DNA of 64,000 bases from Hygrocybe punicea (GCA_963556145.1 OY744461.1:2666001-2730000), one strand, 5' to 3'. Shown: positions 1 through 11,249, counted from the first letter of the stretch. Numbers and translations: made by a program. Notes: a model not told the origin generated them from the sequence alone.

Positions 1-310
1 CAGACCGTCATGTAGGAAGTGTTTAACCAGGAGGATGTTTCTGATGCACATTTCCACAGGAAAAACTCCAAATACGCCGCAATTCATGCTCAAGACACAG
101 AAAACAGGGATCTCGATGACGTTGATTTCGCGCAGCTGGAACAATCAGCATTGGTATAGAAGTGCAGTGGCTGCTCAGAAGAGTTCTCCCTCCTTTGCTC
201 TTTATTTAGAAGTCTCTTTCCACCAAAGTTGCGTTTACTATATTCAAATTTAGATGACTTATATCTGGGTGAATCAGAGTAAATCAGAGTAAATAAAAGC
301 AGAAAAACCA
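1..310. other. No recognisable gene
   Basis: The left edge holds only short unconvincing open frames. I see no recognised motif, tandem repeat or inverted pair here. The stretch ends where a motif-rich tract begins near 315. Confidence 0.5.
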
Positions 311-314
311 GGCT

Positions 315-500
315 TTCAGAGCACTCTGTACAGCTCAAACGCAGCTCTAATGCAGCTCTAAAGTGCTCTAAAGTGCTCTCAGAGCAGAGAGCCTCAAGCA
401 GGTTGCGCTCAGAGCCACTCAGAGTGCTCTGGCAGCTTTGGTGCTTTCCTCACTCTGAGCGGCTCTGAGACTCTCTCAGAGTGCCTCAGAGCATTAGTGT
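315..500. repeat. Reiterated AGAGCACTC / GAGTGCTCT motif tract
   Basis: The short motifs AGAGCACTC, GAGCNNCTC and their reverse complement GTGCTCT recur in both orientations across about 180 bp. Other elements in this window (8453, 13838, 40089) carry dense family-specific motifs next to hAT-type ends, so this may be a subterminal region of a hAT-like element. No TIR or TSD could be assigned, so that identity is inference. Confidence 0.5.
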
Positions 501-582
501 TTTTCCTGATGCTGTCCTCACCGTCCCCGTCATCATCCTCATCCTCGTCCCCATCCCCGTCCCTGTCCCCGTCGCCCTCGTC

Positions 583-667
583 CCCATCGTTTTTGTCACT
601 GTCCCCATCGTTTTTGTCACCGTCCCCATCGTTTTTGTCACCGTCCCCATCGTTTTTGTCACCGTCC
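583..667 (+). repeat. 21-bp minisatellite, four copies
   Basis: The unit GTCCCCATCGTTTTTGTCAC plus one base is repeated four times with one or two substitutions. It lies in the outer left arm of palindromic element copy 1. On the minus strand it reads as a Gly-Asp-Lys-Asn-Asp-Gly-Asp repeat. Confidence 0.85.
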
Positions 668-1290
668 CTGTCCCCGTCCCGGCCATCCTCGCCGTCCCCG
701 TTGTCCCCATCCTCGTCATCCCCGTTGCCGTCGTTGCCGTTGTCGTGGTCCCAGTCCCCGTCCCCGTCGTTGTCATTGTCGTTGTCGTTGTCGTCCCCGT
801 CCCCGTTGTTGTCGTTGTTGTTGTTACTGCGTGGCCCTGATCCGTTCGTGTTGTCCTGGCCATCCTGTTTGCCATCCTGTCCTCGCCGTTTCCGTCCTCC
901 TCGTCCCTGTTGCCGTCGTCCTTGGCTCCGTGGTCCTCGTCGTCCCGTTCCCCAGTCCCGGTCGTCCTTGTTTCCGTTGTCCGTCGTTCCCATCCTCATG
1001 CCCGTGCCCGCTGTCCTCATCTTCATTGGCCCTGCTCGTCATCATCTTCCCGTTGTCATGGTTCCCGTTCCCATTGTCATTGTCTTCCCCTTTCGCACCG
1101 TCGTCGTGTTTGTTCATTTACCATTCCCGTCGTCCCTGTTCTTGTTGCTGCGGCCACGTTCGTTCGTTTACCCCGTCATCGTCATTCCCATCGTCCTGGG
1201 TTGTCCCCGTTGTCTCCTTGTCGCGCGTGTGCGTGTCTGCTTGCTGTTTCCGCATTCGCGTTCATTTGGCCCAAGGGTGCGGCAAAAAAC

Positions 1291-1346
1291 CTAAACGTGT
1301 TTAAGTAGTTAGTAGAATAAATGAAAAAGATGAATCAAATACTTAC
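1291..1346 (-). other. Candidate intron in the left arm of palindromic element 1
   Basis: On the minus strand the sequence reads CAG then GTAAGTATTTG and ends TTTAG before a T-rich coding-like tract. The same signals occur at the mirror position in the right arm (2496-2560). The two arms differ inside the intron, but both keep the splice sites. Confidence 0.5.
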
Positions 1347-1834
1347 CTGGGGTGCTCTGGCATCCGCACCTGTTGTCGCGTCGTTGTTGAAAATGACAAG
1401 TCTTGTTGAACTCGTGCATGAGACTTTCAACCGGAATTTGCCGATGGCCCAAACGGGGTCGAGTTGCCATATAGGGAAGGGTGGCTGAATTTTCTTATTA
1501 TTATTACATGTACTACAACACCTCAATGGCCAGGGCAAGACCCTGAAGAGATGTAGGTATGATACACCTACCCTGAGAGGAGTTTGTGTATTTTATTTCA
1601 TTTTATATGTGGATATATTCACAATGCATTTTATGCCTCTGCCAAAATTGGACCCTTAAACAGCTAACTTTGCGACTACACGTCTGAAAAATCTAAAATT
1701 AATTCTAGGAGTGCTAAGGAAGGTGTACATTGTGTTCCAGACAAGTGCCTGGTAGTTGGTGGTGCAGGGAATGTGTTGTAGCCAAAATGGAGTTGGATCT
1801 TTGCATTGTGGCTAATCAAAAGTCCGTATAAGCA

Positions 1835-2092
1835 CACACAATCATGAATGGAATGTGAGTGACAAGTTCATCATATTTTGGCTACAACACATTCCCTGCA
1901 CCACCAACTACCANNNNNNNNNNNNNNNNNNNNNNNNNNNNNNNNNNNNNNNNNNNNNNNNNNNNNNNNNNNNNNNNNNNNNNNNNNNNNNNNNNNNNNN
2001 NNNNNNNNNNNNNCACACAATCATGAATGGAATGTGAGTGACAAGTTCATCATATTTTGGCTACAACACATTCCCTGCACCACCAACTACCA
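1835..2092. other. 100-N gap flanked by identical 79-bp sequence (probable assembly artefact)
   Basis: Bases 1835-1913 and 2014-2092 are identical, starting CACACAATCATGAATGG and ending CACCAACTACCA. They sit directly on each side of 100 Ns. This is the signature of two contig ends that overlap but were scaffolded with a default gap. The real sequence probably has one copy and no gap, giving a loop of about 100 bp between the palindrome arms. Confidence 0.85.
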
Positions 2093-2495
2093 GGCACTTG
2101 TCTGGAACACAATGTACACCTTCCTTAGCACTCCTAGAATTAATTTTAGATTTTTCAGACGTGTAGTCGCAAAGTTAGCTGTTTAAGGGTCCAATTTTGG
2201 CAGAGGCATAAAATGCATTGTGAATATATCCACATATAAAATGAAATAAAATACACAAACTCCTCTCAGGGTAGGTGTATCATACCTACATCTCTTCAGG
2301 GTCTTGCCCTGGCCATTGAGGTGTTGTAGTACATGTAATAATAATAAGAAAATTCAGCCACCCTGCCCTATATGCCAACTCGACCCCGTTTGGGCCATCG
2401 GCAAATTCCGGTTGAAAGTCTCGTGCACGAGTTCAACAAGACTTGTCGTTTTCAACAACGACGCGACAACAGGTGCGGATGCCAGAGCACCCCAG

Positions 2496-2560
2496 GTAAG
2501 TGGTCCATTTATCTTTTTCATGTATTCTACTAACTAATTATTAATAGTAAACAGTTTTAG
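2496..2560 (+). other. Candidate intron in the right arm of palindromic element 1
   Basis: The sequence reads CCCAG then GTAAGTGG, contains CTACTAACTAAT (a good branch-point-like match), and ends CAGTTTTAG before GTTTTTTTGCC. It mirrors the candidate intron at 1291-1346. Confidence 0.5.
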
Positions 2561-3062
2561 GTTTTTTTGCCGCACCCTTGCGCCAAACGAACGCGAACAA
2601 GACCAACAGGCGGATGCGGATGCGGTCGACAAGGAGAGAGGACACAGCCCAGAACGGGGACAACCCAGGCCGACCACGACAGCAAGAACGGGGACGACGA
2701 GAATGAGGATGACGGGGTAAACGAATGAACGCGACCACGATGCAAAAGGGGAAGACGATGACGGGAACCGGGAACCACGACAACGGGAAGATGACAACGG
2801 GCAGGGGCAACGAAGACGAGGATGACGAGTAGGGCAGTGGGCATGGGGACCGGGATGACGACCGGGAGGGGGAAGGGGACGACCAGGACCACGGAGCCTG
2901 CGACAACAAGGACGACGGGGACGACGACCAGGATGACGACCAGGACAGTGAGCACGGGAACAGGGACGGGGACAACGGACAACGGAAATGAGGATGACCG
3001 GGACGAGGGAACGGGATGACGAGGACAACGAGACCGGGACAGCGAGGACGACAGCAACAGGT

Positions 3063-3300
3063 GTCGGGAATAGTGGCCGAATAGTCGCGGAAAGGATTAG
3101 TAATCCATATCACGTGACCCCGGAACTCAAACACACCCGTCCGATGAATAATGCTGAAGCGCAGCATGTATTCTACTCACCACAGGAAACTTCTAGTAGA
3201 TTTAGCTAGTAGTATAAAAACCCTCTCAGAGAGAGGCAAATATAATTCATTTCCACACAAAATATCTTAGCAGTCAACAACCACTGCAAACTATATATTC
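3063..3300 (+). promoter_or_regulatory. AT-rich stretch with TATA-like box and short palindrome
   Basis: TATAAAAA occurs at about 3213-3220, followed by the palindrome CCTCTCAGAGAGAGG. It lies directly upstream of an acidic, GAC-rich low-complexity tract that begins near 3301. Promoter function is inference from the TATA-like box only. Confidence 0.25.
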
Positions 3301-3740
3301 CAATAACAGGGACAACGAGGACGGAAACGGCGAGGACGGGATGGCAAACGGGACGGCAACGACAACATGAACAACACGGGGCCAATGGCCGTGGGCCACC
3401 ACACGGGGACGGGGACAAGGACAAGGACAAGGACGAGGATGGGGACGACAAGGACAAGGACGAGGACGAGGACGATGACAAGGACAGCAAGGATGGGAAC
3501 GGGGACTGGGACAACAGGCAACGGAACCAAGGATGGCCGGGACGAGGGAACAGGATGATGACAGCGGAGACCGTGACAATGAGGACGACGACAATGGGGA
3601 TGGCGAGGACGGAAATGGCGAGGACGGGATGGCCAACGGGACGGCTATGGCAACACAAATGGGAATGGGGCCACACGGGAACGACGACGACGACGGGGGC
3701 GACAGGGGCGATGCAGAGGGGGGTGGACATGTGGGTAACC
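3301..3740. repeat. GAC/GGG-rich low-complexity tract
   Basis: The tract is composed of degenerate GGGAC, GACAAGGAC and GAGGAC units, like the outer arms of the palindromic elements. All long open frames over it are compositional shadows, so I do not call a gene. It may be a related, rearranged arm. Confidence 0.6.
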
Positions 3741-3744
3741 CCGG

Positions 3745-3962
3745 TATGTAACTTTGTAGGTCCCCCCCATTTCCCTCCCATTTCCTCCCATTTCCCTCTC
3801 CTCCTGCCTCTTCTCCTCCTGCCTATCTCCTGCCCCCTGCCAGCCCCACCTCCCATCCACCTCCTGCCCTTCTCCCCTTGCCCACCCCCTCCATTCCCCC
3901 TGGTCATTTCCACCTCTCCTCTTCTCTCCACCACCACCACCACCACCTCCCACCCTCATCTC
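3745..3962. repeat. Polypyrimidine tract
   Basis: The plus strand is almost entirely C and T (CCCATTTCCCTCC, CTCCTGCC and similar), ending with repeated CCACCACCACC. No gene is supported. Confidence 0.75.
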
Positions 3963-3969
3963 CTGATAA

Positions 3970-5490
3970 TGTAGATATGTATATAATTAAGCAAAATAAT
4001 TATTTGATTTGCAATGTCTATTTTAAGTAAGTTGCTAAATGTAAATTATTTAAATTATGTTATAACATATGATCTAATCACGCTAACTCAGTTGTCTTTC
4101 GAGTAGAGTAAGGTGTCCACGGCCCAGCTCTGAAATCAGAAGCTGGGCCCTGAAAAGAAAGATGTATATCAAGGAGAAATACAAATGTGAGGCTGCAGGA
4201 ATTTTATGCCTATTCTGAACATTGCCTCAGTGACCAATATATAATGTGCCCAGACTGTCTGAACAAAAACCTGTCTGTGAATGCAATGGCAGGTAACCTG
4301 ATGATGCAGGTCCGTGGATTCATGCAGATTTTGGCCACAGCTATGGATGGTGACTTTACCTGGTTCCCAAGACCAAATTCAAGGCTATCTGGCAATGGCT
4401 TGATGACATGATGAGAAAGGTACGTAGCATTGTGTTTTATCCATGGATATCTGAACTGAATTACTTTGAATGGCAGTGCTATGTCGACAAGAGCGTGCAA
4501 CTCAAGACTCAAGAGTTCAATCAAGGAGACAAAGGCAAAGGTGGTAGTGGCGGCAAAGGCAGTGGTTGGGATGACCTAGGTGTGGACATCCGGCATAGAT
4601 AGCAGGGATAGCGGGGCAGGGGGCAGGGCAAGTGGCAGGGCAGGGGACAGGGCACTGGAACAAGCAGCGGAATGGGCAGGGGAACAAAATGGCACAGAAC
4701 AACTGGACTGTATATTACTGAATCAAAATGTTTTTTATTTGCAATGGCAATGTTTTTTAAATGATTGTACTGGAGAAACTTTGAGCAAGAGTCCAGTTTT
4801 CCATTAAAATATTTAAGTTGTATTTTAAAAAAATTTACACATTCTAAAATTTTCTAAATGAACAGGATTCTCACTGGGACTCAACCATGATTCTAATTTA
4901 GCTTGAAATCCTTAGCCTTTGCAGGCAAAGTTGTAGCAGGATATGTGGAGAACCTCTTACAATTTTATAGGAATTTATGCCATGGACAGGGCACAAAGTC
5001 TGAACCCCAGGTAAAAGCAATTATTTTTTTAATTATTTTTTTTCTGCAACACACACCAGTATCAGGCCAATTTCTAGACTGATTTCTATGGCTTTAATTG
5101 TGAGGGCAGAATTTTAGACTATTTGATCTCCAGATAATCAGGCCTGAATTATCTCATATCTTGAAGATCTGCCTGACAATAACAGTCACAGATATCCAGC
5201 CAGAAATCCTAAATATTTGGAACCATAAAAAATAAGTAAACGGCTTACTTGAGGTGAGACTGAGAGAGGTCCTAGGGATAGGAGTCCACCTCGAGATGTG
5301 TTTATAAAGGTAAAAAGGGGTGAAGTGAGACAATGGTCAAAAGGTCCCCGAAGGGGAAAGGATGAAGCGAAAACAAAGGGGGCGCACGGGCCCCAAGTCA
5401 AGCAGTGGTTGACTGAACGTGGGAGGACGATAGTGAACCCGAAGCTAATTCGAGCATGATTAGACTACAGTAAATATTTTATTTAAAAAC
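3970..5490. other. Intergenic DNA with no recognised gene
   Basis: Open frames at 4187-4411 and 4408-4602 are short and match nothing I recognise. A perfect-stem hairpin, GGCCCAGCT paired with AGCTGGGCC, lies at about 4121-4149. A tract near 5107-5150 (GCAGAATTTTAGACTATTTG) resembles the arm of the MITE at 62152-62526, which suggests a decayed relative. Confidence 0.4.
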
Positions 5491-5534
5491 CAAATAATGG
5501 TTTATTGGTATGATTACTTAGCAGATGCTGAGCA

Positions 5535-5772
5535 AGCAGTCAGTCCAACCAGCCTGTGGGACATCCCAAAAGCTGAAAGGGATGTCCCAGACAAGGCTGT
5601 GGGACGTCCCACAAGCTTGCAGGGATGTCCCAGACAAGGCTGTGGGATGTCCCAAAGCCTTGGTGGGATGTCCCACAAGATGACAGGGATGTCTGAAAGC
5701 CTCAGCTGCAAGCTGACAGGGACATCCCAGACAAGCCTGTGGGATGTCCCAATAAAGCCTCTGTGAGATGTC
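5535..5772. repeat. Array of GGGATGTCCC near-palindromes
   Basis: GGGATGTCCC, GGGACGTCCC and GGGACATCCC occur about nine times, often within a 42-bp unit that also carries CAGACAAGGCTGT. The motif is self-complementary, so each copy is a potential dimeric binding site. A second looser cluster (GGGACGTCCC, GGACATCCC, TCGTCCCA) lies at 6326-6460. The two clusters could be subterminal regions of one element. No TIR or TSD was found. Confidence 0.8.
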
Positions 5773-6325
5773 TCCTTACCCAAGTCCACTGTCCTCAAGA
5801 CACACTCTAATTTCAGATCTCTCCTCTGCATCTGCTTCCCAGTCAGCCATTGTATGCACAGCCAATAATGTAATAACCACTGATATCCTGATCAAATGCT
5901 CTTGATAATACACGTGTTTAATTTTCAGCTCAGCCTCCTCTGCATATGTAGCCCTACTTTTCTTTGTATATCATGCATGCTCTGCTCACTTACTCCCCTA
6001 CAAGCTTCAGCTTGCCACATGCACTAGGGATTGGTTTACTAGAAGCACACCCTCAATCCTCCCCCTCAATCCCATCTCATTACCCAACATCTCCAGCACT
6101 TTTCCTGTCCCACTCCTTCTGTCTTTATATGTGGAAACAACTGCTGTATCTTCACACCCTGCCACTGACCTTGAAGGACAATCAGCTCTGTGACTCAAAG
6201 AATAAGTATGTACAATCTTATACTATGCCATAGCACCCATGGTACCCATAGTGGCCATGACAAGGCCTGGAAATTTATAATTAGATGCTGTCATCACTCT
6301 GAGTTTTCTATTGAATAGCTAGGGA

Positions 6326-6460
6326 AGGGACGTCCCAAATGCCCCCAGACACCCCCACAACACCAAATGTCGTCCCATGGGCCATCCCATACACCGGACC
6401 AGGGACAATGGGACATCCCAACGTATCATCCCAAGGATGATGGTTTCGTCCCAGGGCTGC
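6326..6460. repeat. Second cluster of GGGACGTCCC-type motifs
   Basis: The same ten-base palindromic core as at 5535-5772 recurs (GGGACGTCCC, GGACATCCCA, TCGTCCCA). About 550 bp without a recognisable gene separates the clusters. Together they could mark both ends of a roughly 0.9 kb non-autonomous element. Confidence 0.5.
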
Positions 6461-6822
6461 CCAGTACTTTTACCAACATGTAGATGGTTCAGTACTAGAG
6501 GTGAGTTGTCACTAGTTGTTCAGGTTTGGGGGTAGCCTGAAGTGGTGGTGGATGTCAATACCTCTTATCAGAATGCAGGTGGCCAATACGTCGCATCTGT
6601 GAATGGGGTGGATGGAGTACTGATTTCACTCACTTGACAATTGTCAAGTACCTCATCTCATCAAATGATGATCCCACAGAGAGGTGAGAGGACGTTTTTG
6701 ATCCAAACCGTGCACCAACTGTCAAGTGCCCTACTTGTGGTAGAACCTGTGGTTGTGCCTGATCAGACAAAAGCCTAAATCAACAATTGAATGATCCAGT
6801 TATGTAAATTTGTACATGTAAA

Positions 6823-8328
6823 CTAGCTAGCCATATGTAAACTACGGTAACGTTTGGCAATGGATGTGGGGTCACTCATAACAAGCATCTGACTTCCCCG
6901 ACGATAAGTAAATTGTTTAGAGAAACTCGCACCATACTCAGTTTTGGCCAGCTCTGCAACATTCTTGTCCTCTATCAAACGCTGCTGTCGAAGGCGATTA
7001 GTGATGGCAGTGAAGGTCATTCGGGTACCATTGTCATTGCTAAATGTCCTCCAGAACTCCTCAGGGGTACCTTCATGATAGCGCTTGACAACAACCTGAA
7101 AGAGTAAGGTGGGAACAAGAAATGATAGAGAGAGAAAATAAAGAAAGGTTACCTTCCATTCAAACCATCTTGCTTTCATCCCCTTCCACTGGTCTTTTCT
7201 CCCATACTTGTAGAGCTCAGGCCAATGCACAACAGGTACAGGATGGCCATTGACAACCAATGAGGATGTCCCAGACCAGTGTGGCAATTTGTAATCCCAC
7301 ATACCATTGAGGCGTGGAAGGTCATTGGCAAATGAGACCACTGGGGGATCAGGAACTTGGTCCAGGGTGAACTGGAGCATGGTCCCATTTCCAAGCATGA
7401 GTGAACGCTCAGGGAGCACAGCTAGTGCTGTCTGGGGCTGAATTGGAAGTGTCTCTACTGTGTTGTGGACTTGGGGTAGGACCGGGGCACATGGTGATTG
7501 TACATCGTTGGGTGGCTGCAATGCTGTGCTAACCAACAAAGACTGCGGCAGTATTTGATGAGCACATCACTCACAAAATTAGAATAGTACTTACTGGATT
7601 TGGGAGCCTCTCGTGAGGTTTTTCACGCGGTGCTGGGACTATTTCTGGCTCAGGATACACAGTGGGCTCGTACGGAAACATAGCGCAAACATTGTCAGCC
7701 TGATTAAGATGCTGTGAGTGAGGAATATCCACGAAAGCCTGCAACATACCCATGGGAGGAGCTGCTCAACTTGTTGAGCAGTTCGGGTGTCCTTTGATTG
7801 TTCTGTTGGGAGGGCATGGAGAACGGTGCCCTTCCCATCGGAAACGCTATGGCCTAAGAGTAGCTCTCGGCGCCGAGCAGACTGCTTGGGCTTCGTCTTG
7901 TGGATGCCTCACCTCGGCCCTTGTGCAGCCGTTTCGTGCCAGCTATGAGACTGAAAATGAAAAGAAATGAATGGGCGCGAGGTGAATTAGACAGCGGATG
8001 GGTTAGTGCTCACCCTTTCCACGCGTCTCGGTCCCCGCTGTAACCTCTCAGCTGCTCGCGTAGCGTTTCGGTGTTCCCTGAGATGGGGAGCCGAAACTCC
8101 CGGCACCACTCTTTGAGGGTGGATTTCGTCTGCCCATTTCTGGGGGAGCAACCATACAAATCAACAAGAAACAAAAGAAATAAGGTAAAGAGAAACTCAC
8201 AGATTGAGAAAAGATACTTCGTGCTGCCCATCCGCACCCACCCGACCTGGGAACGGCAGGAGTGCATCCCCGTTGCTCCCGGGGCTCCGCGTTGGCGTCT
8301 TGGTGGATAACTCCACCTCTGCCAGCAT
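6823..8328 (-). CDS. Uncharacterised SAP-like domain protein, probably transposon-associated
   Basis: The first exon starts at the ATG near 8328 (MLAEVELSTKTPTRS). It is followed by an intron with GTGAGTTTC and CCCCCAG signals. The second exon gives a short helix-loop-helix segment, STLKEWCREFRLPISGN, that resembles a SAP-type nucleic-acid-binding motif. The C-terminal part (7539-6823) is a well-conserved-looking domain with MKARWFEWK, an intron at about 7092-7151, then KRYHEGTPEEFWRTFSN and a basic tail. The reading frame between 7960 and 7560 could not be joined cleanly: a frame change near HKGRGEAS suggests a 1-bp indel or an unrecognised intron, so this copy may be damaged. I recall similar mushroom proteins near transposons, but the function is unknown. 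Confidence 0.5.
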
Positions 8329-8452
8329 TTGTGCTGCGTGGTGGGGAGCCCAAAGGAAGAGCACGAGAAGGCTGAGCAACCTGGAGTTGAAGTCAATGTC
8401 GAGGAATGTTAGTACCACTAGAAAGAGAAGCCCGCTAGAGAGATATTGCCAG

Positions 8453-10374
8453 TAGTGATGGACAGGTCCGGTTCGGTCCGGTTCTCAGCCAAATTTGGTG
8501 AACCCCGGACTGAACCCTAGGTCCGGTTCTACTTAAGTACAGAACCTCGGACCGAACCATCGGTTCTGGTTCTTTCAGGTCTGGTTCCAGTTCAGCAATC
8601 CTAGAACCAAGAACCGGACCTATTTTTTGGCTTACATTTGCACGGTATTGAGAGGGCGTCGCGGGTAGCACGAAAACCCCCATGTATTTATATATAGTAC
8701 TAATGTAATTTTACATGTAAACGAATATTAAACAGAGGGCAGGGCAGAGTCCCCACCCACGCCTGCCATTCGCGCTGCTTGCTGTTGGAACCCCACCAAC
8801 CCCGCCTGCCGCCGTTCACTGTCTGTTCATGCCATTGGGCGTGGGCACTGGCCGCCGGCACCTGAGTGAGTTAGGCCATGGCTGTTGTGGCTCGTGTGTT
8901 GGGTCTGTGGGCTGTAGCTGGCTGGCGTGTTGACATTGGCACGGACTTCTCGTTGCCTTGGCCGTCGTCATCACCATCAGCCCAGTTCCATTGTCGTCGT
9001 CGCCCTACTGCCGCCAGTTGGCGGTGGAGGTCGTCGCCATCATTGTCATTGTCCCGTTGCCGTTGCCGTTAGCATCGGAGACGTTGGCGTTGGCATTGGC
9101 ATTGTGGGGCTATGGTGGTGGGGGGGTGGTTTTTTAAGAAAAAGATTAAGTAGCACTCTGGCCCGCCCTGGCCTCACCCCTTCCTTCGCAGTTGCCTCCT
9201 GCTGTTTGTGCTGCCCGCTGTTGCAACCCCCATCCCCCACCTGCCGCCATTCGTCGTCCGTTCATGTCATTGGGCATGGGTGCTGGCCACCGGCGCTTGA
9301 GCGAGGGGGCTGGTTGCTGCTGTGGTGGTGGTTGCCGCTGCTGTCGCTGCCGTGATTGCTGCTGCTGGATGCCGATTCCGTTCCCATTGGCATCCGTTGG
9401 CGTTGGAGTTGGCGTTCTTGGTTCGCTGCTGGCGCTGTGGTAGCGGCGGCGGCGGCGGGATGTGTTGTTGTTGTCGTACCTTGGCCGGCTCCACTCCGGC
9501 TTGGTGGTGTTGCCGTCATTGTCACTGTGGTCGTTGTGGTCAGGGTCGAAAGAGTGTAGCAGGCCCCAGACCCGAGCCACGGCTCATGGCTTAGGTCCTC
9601 GTCAACATCGGCCCAGTTCCACCATCGTCGTTGTACTGTAGCTGGCTGGCGTGTTGACATTGGCACGGACTTCTCGTTGCCTTGGCCGTCGTTGTCACCA
9701 TCGGCCCAGTTCCACCGTCGTCTTCATCGTACTGCTGCCGGATGGCGGTGGAGGTCATCGCCATCGCCATTGTTGTGTGACGGTAGTGGTGGTAGTGGTG
9801 CCGTCGTCGTCATCGCTGTCGCCATCGCCCTGTTGCCAGTAGGTGGTGGATGTCGTTGCCGTCATTGTTAATTCTCCGCTAGCGAAGTATTAGGAATGAA
9901 CTAAAAGTTTGAATTAGTAGAAGTACCTGAAATAACCAAGGACTTACCTTGAGCAGAACAGTTCACCATGAACTGTGCTGCTCATCTTCAAGTTTGACGA
10001 TGTCGTCATTCAACTTGAAGTGTTGTTGTGCATGTGATATCCGCCCTCGTCGTCGAAGTGTCATTGTCGCTCGTTACACCGTGGTCATGGACGACGGCAG
10101 TGCGCGACACCACCCCTGGTTCAGTTTTGCAAGCGAGGGAGATGGTAGGGCGAGGGAGGAGGTGGAGGTGGGTTGCGTGTAGGGACAACAGTGGTTAGGG
10201 ACACTTACCGGTTCGAACCGGTCTGAACGGGTTCTGGACCGCGAAAAAACACATGAAAGCGGAACTGGACTTTAGGTCCGGTTCACGCCTGCCCGAACTT
10301 GGACCCAAACCATGGTTCGGTTCCCATCGGTTCAGGTTCGAACCATGGTTCTGAACCTGACCCATCCATCACTA
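8453..10374. mobile_element. Non-autonomous hAT element (1.92 kb)
   Basis: The TIRs are TAGTGATGGA and TCCATCACTA. The flanking 8-bp target-site duplication ATTGCCAG is perfect at 8445-8452 and 10375-10382. An 8-bp TSD with TAG-type ends is characteristic of the hAT superfamily. Both subterminal regions (8460-8640 and 10200-10360) are packed with GGTTCGGTCCGG-like motifs. The interior is GTTGCCGTTG-rich low-complexity sequence with a direct duplication (8920-9000 and 9635-9715, sharing GCTGGCGTGTTGACATTGGC). It encodes no transposase. Two small hairpins lie at about 9954-10021. Confidence 0.92.
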
Positions 10375-10382
10375 ATTGCCAG

Positions 10383-11190
10383 AATCGAGATTGCTGTTGT
10401 CAGGCGTGGGCTGGATGAGGTGGCGGAACGGTGGGATGGGGCAATGGCAGATGGGGTCTGTGCATCCTCGCCATCGATCGGTTGGGTCACGGCTGGCCTG
10501 CTTAACGTGCATTAATAAAGAAATACGCTGCGAGCGGGGGACACGAAGCTGTTTGGCGTCGTGTAGCCTTCACGATTCGTTTCGATCCCGATCAGGTTCA
10601 GGCCCCGGCCAACGCCGGGTGACGAAATCGTTTCGGGGCAAGGACATTTGAGGGGAGTTGTTGGACAAAACCGTTTTACTTGAAATCTTGTGAAAGAAAT
10701 TCGTACACCTGCCAAAAAAGGAAGGTGTGCGAAATTTATGATACGTAGTGCCATTTTCGAATCAAGTGTGCTAAATCCAAGCAAAGATTTTAATTCCTCT
10801 CAAATTATTCAAATTATCTTTTCAACGGAGCCCTTGAAATAATGTCAATGAACTTGGCACCTGCAACAACTATTTTAACACCAGTTTCAATTTCTTTTGT
10901 ACTATTTTCATTGAACTTGGCACAAGTTTCAATTAGCTTCTCACCTGCGACAACTATTTTAACACCAATTTCAATTTCTTTTGTACTACTCTCATTGTAT
11001 TTCCTTCCGTAAGAGCAACTTGAATAAAAGATCTCATTATTAATGAGGTAAATTACTATAATAAATACTGTATGAAAAGGACGACAGGTGGGTGGCGGCA
11101 ATGGCAGGGGCGGGGGAGATGGGAGGGAGGGAGGTTGTCTCGGTGTTGTTATGGTGCATTTGCCGCTGGAAAGGGCAGGTAATAGAGAAT
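10383..11190. other. No gene; imperfect 90-bp tandem duplication
   Basis: A segment containing AACTATTTTAACACCA and TTTCAATTTCTTTTGTACT occurs twice in tandem between about 10850 and 11000. On the minus strand both copies stay open and give the repeated peptide STKEIE.GVKIVVAG, so it could be a fragment of a repeat protein. Nothing else was recognised. Confidence 0.4.
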
Positions 11191-11191
11191 G

Positions 11192-11246
11192 ACCTCGCGA
11201 ATGTCGTGCACGCGTCAATTGACGCAGCCATACGTGTTCGCGAGGT
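11192..11246. repeat. 55-bp palindromic motif, locus A
   Basis: The motif has outer arms ACCTCGCGAA and TTCGCGAGGT and the central palindrome GCGTCAATTGACGC. Total length is exactly 55 bp. Four further copies of the same length lie at 25898, 26092, 26272 and 50829. The reverse complement of this copy differs from the one at 50829 mostly by transitions. Confidence 0.8.
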
Positions 11247-11249
11247 CTG

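Larger units (their letters stand above)
490..3062. mobile_element. Large palindromic (foldback-like) element, copy 1
   Basis: Two arms of roughly 1.2 kb are reverse complements of each other. The inner arms (1260-1835 and 2092-2600) match closely, including the runs beginning GGCAGAGGCATAAAATGC and CCTGGCCATTGAGGTGTTG. The outer arms (500-1255 and 2600-3060) are low-complexity GTC/GAC-rich sequence that still aligns in inverted orientation: both carry GGTTGTCCCCGTT and TTCGTTTACCCCGTCATC in the same order. The loop holds the run of Ns. A second element with the same inner-arm sequence lies at 58285-61740, so this is a family. No transposase was found inside, and no TSD is visible because the outer ends fade into low-complexity DNA. 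Confidence 0.8.

Noticed and set aside
409..1308. Several overlapping long open frames on both strands
   Set aside because: They arise from GTC/GAC-rich low-complexity sequence that lacks stops in several frames at once; no domain or splice evidence singles one out. The mirrored frames in palindromic element 2 are kept only as weak candidates because a block and an intron are shared between arms.
5535..5772. CRISPR-like array of direct repeats with spacers
   Set aside because: Repeats are only ten bases, degenerate, occur in both forms of a palindrome, have irregular spacing, and the DNA is eukaryotic with spliceosomal introns.
11192..11246. tRNA or small RNA gene for the 55-bp motif
   Set aside because: It is too short for a tRNA, lacks A- and B-box promoters, and its palindromy is two-level rather than cloverleaf. 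A structured RNA remains possible but unsupported.
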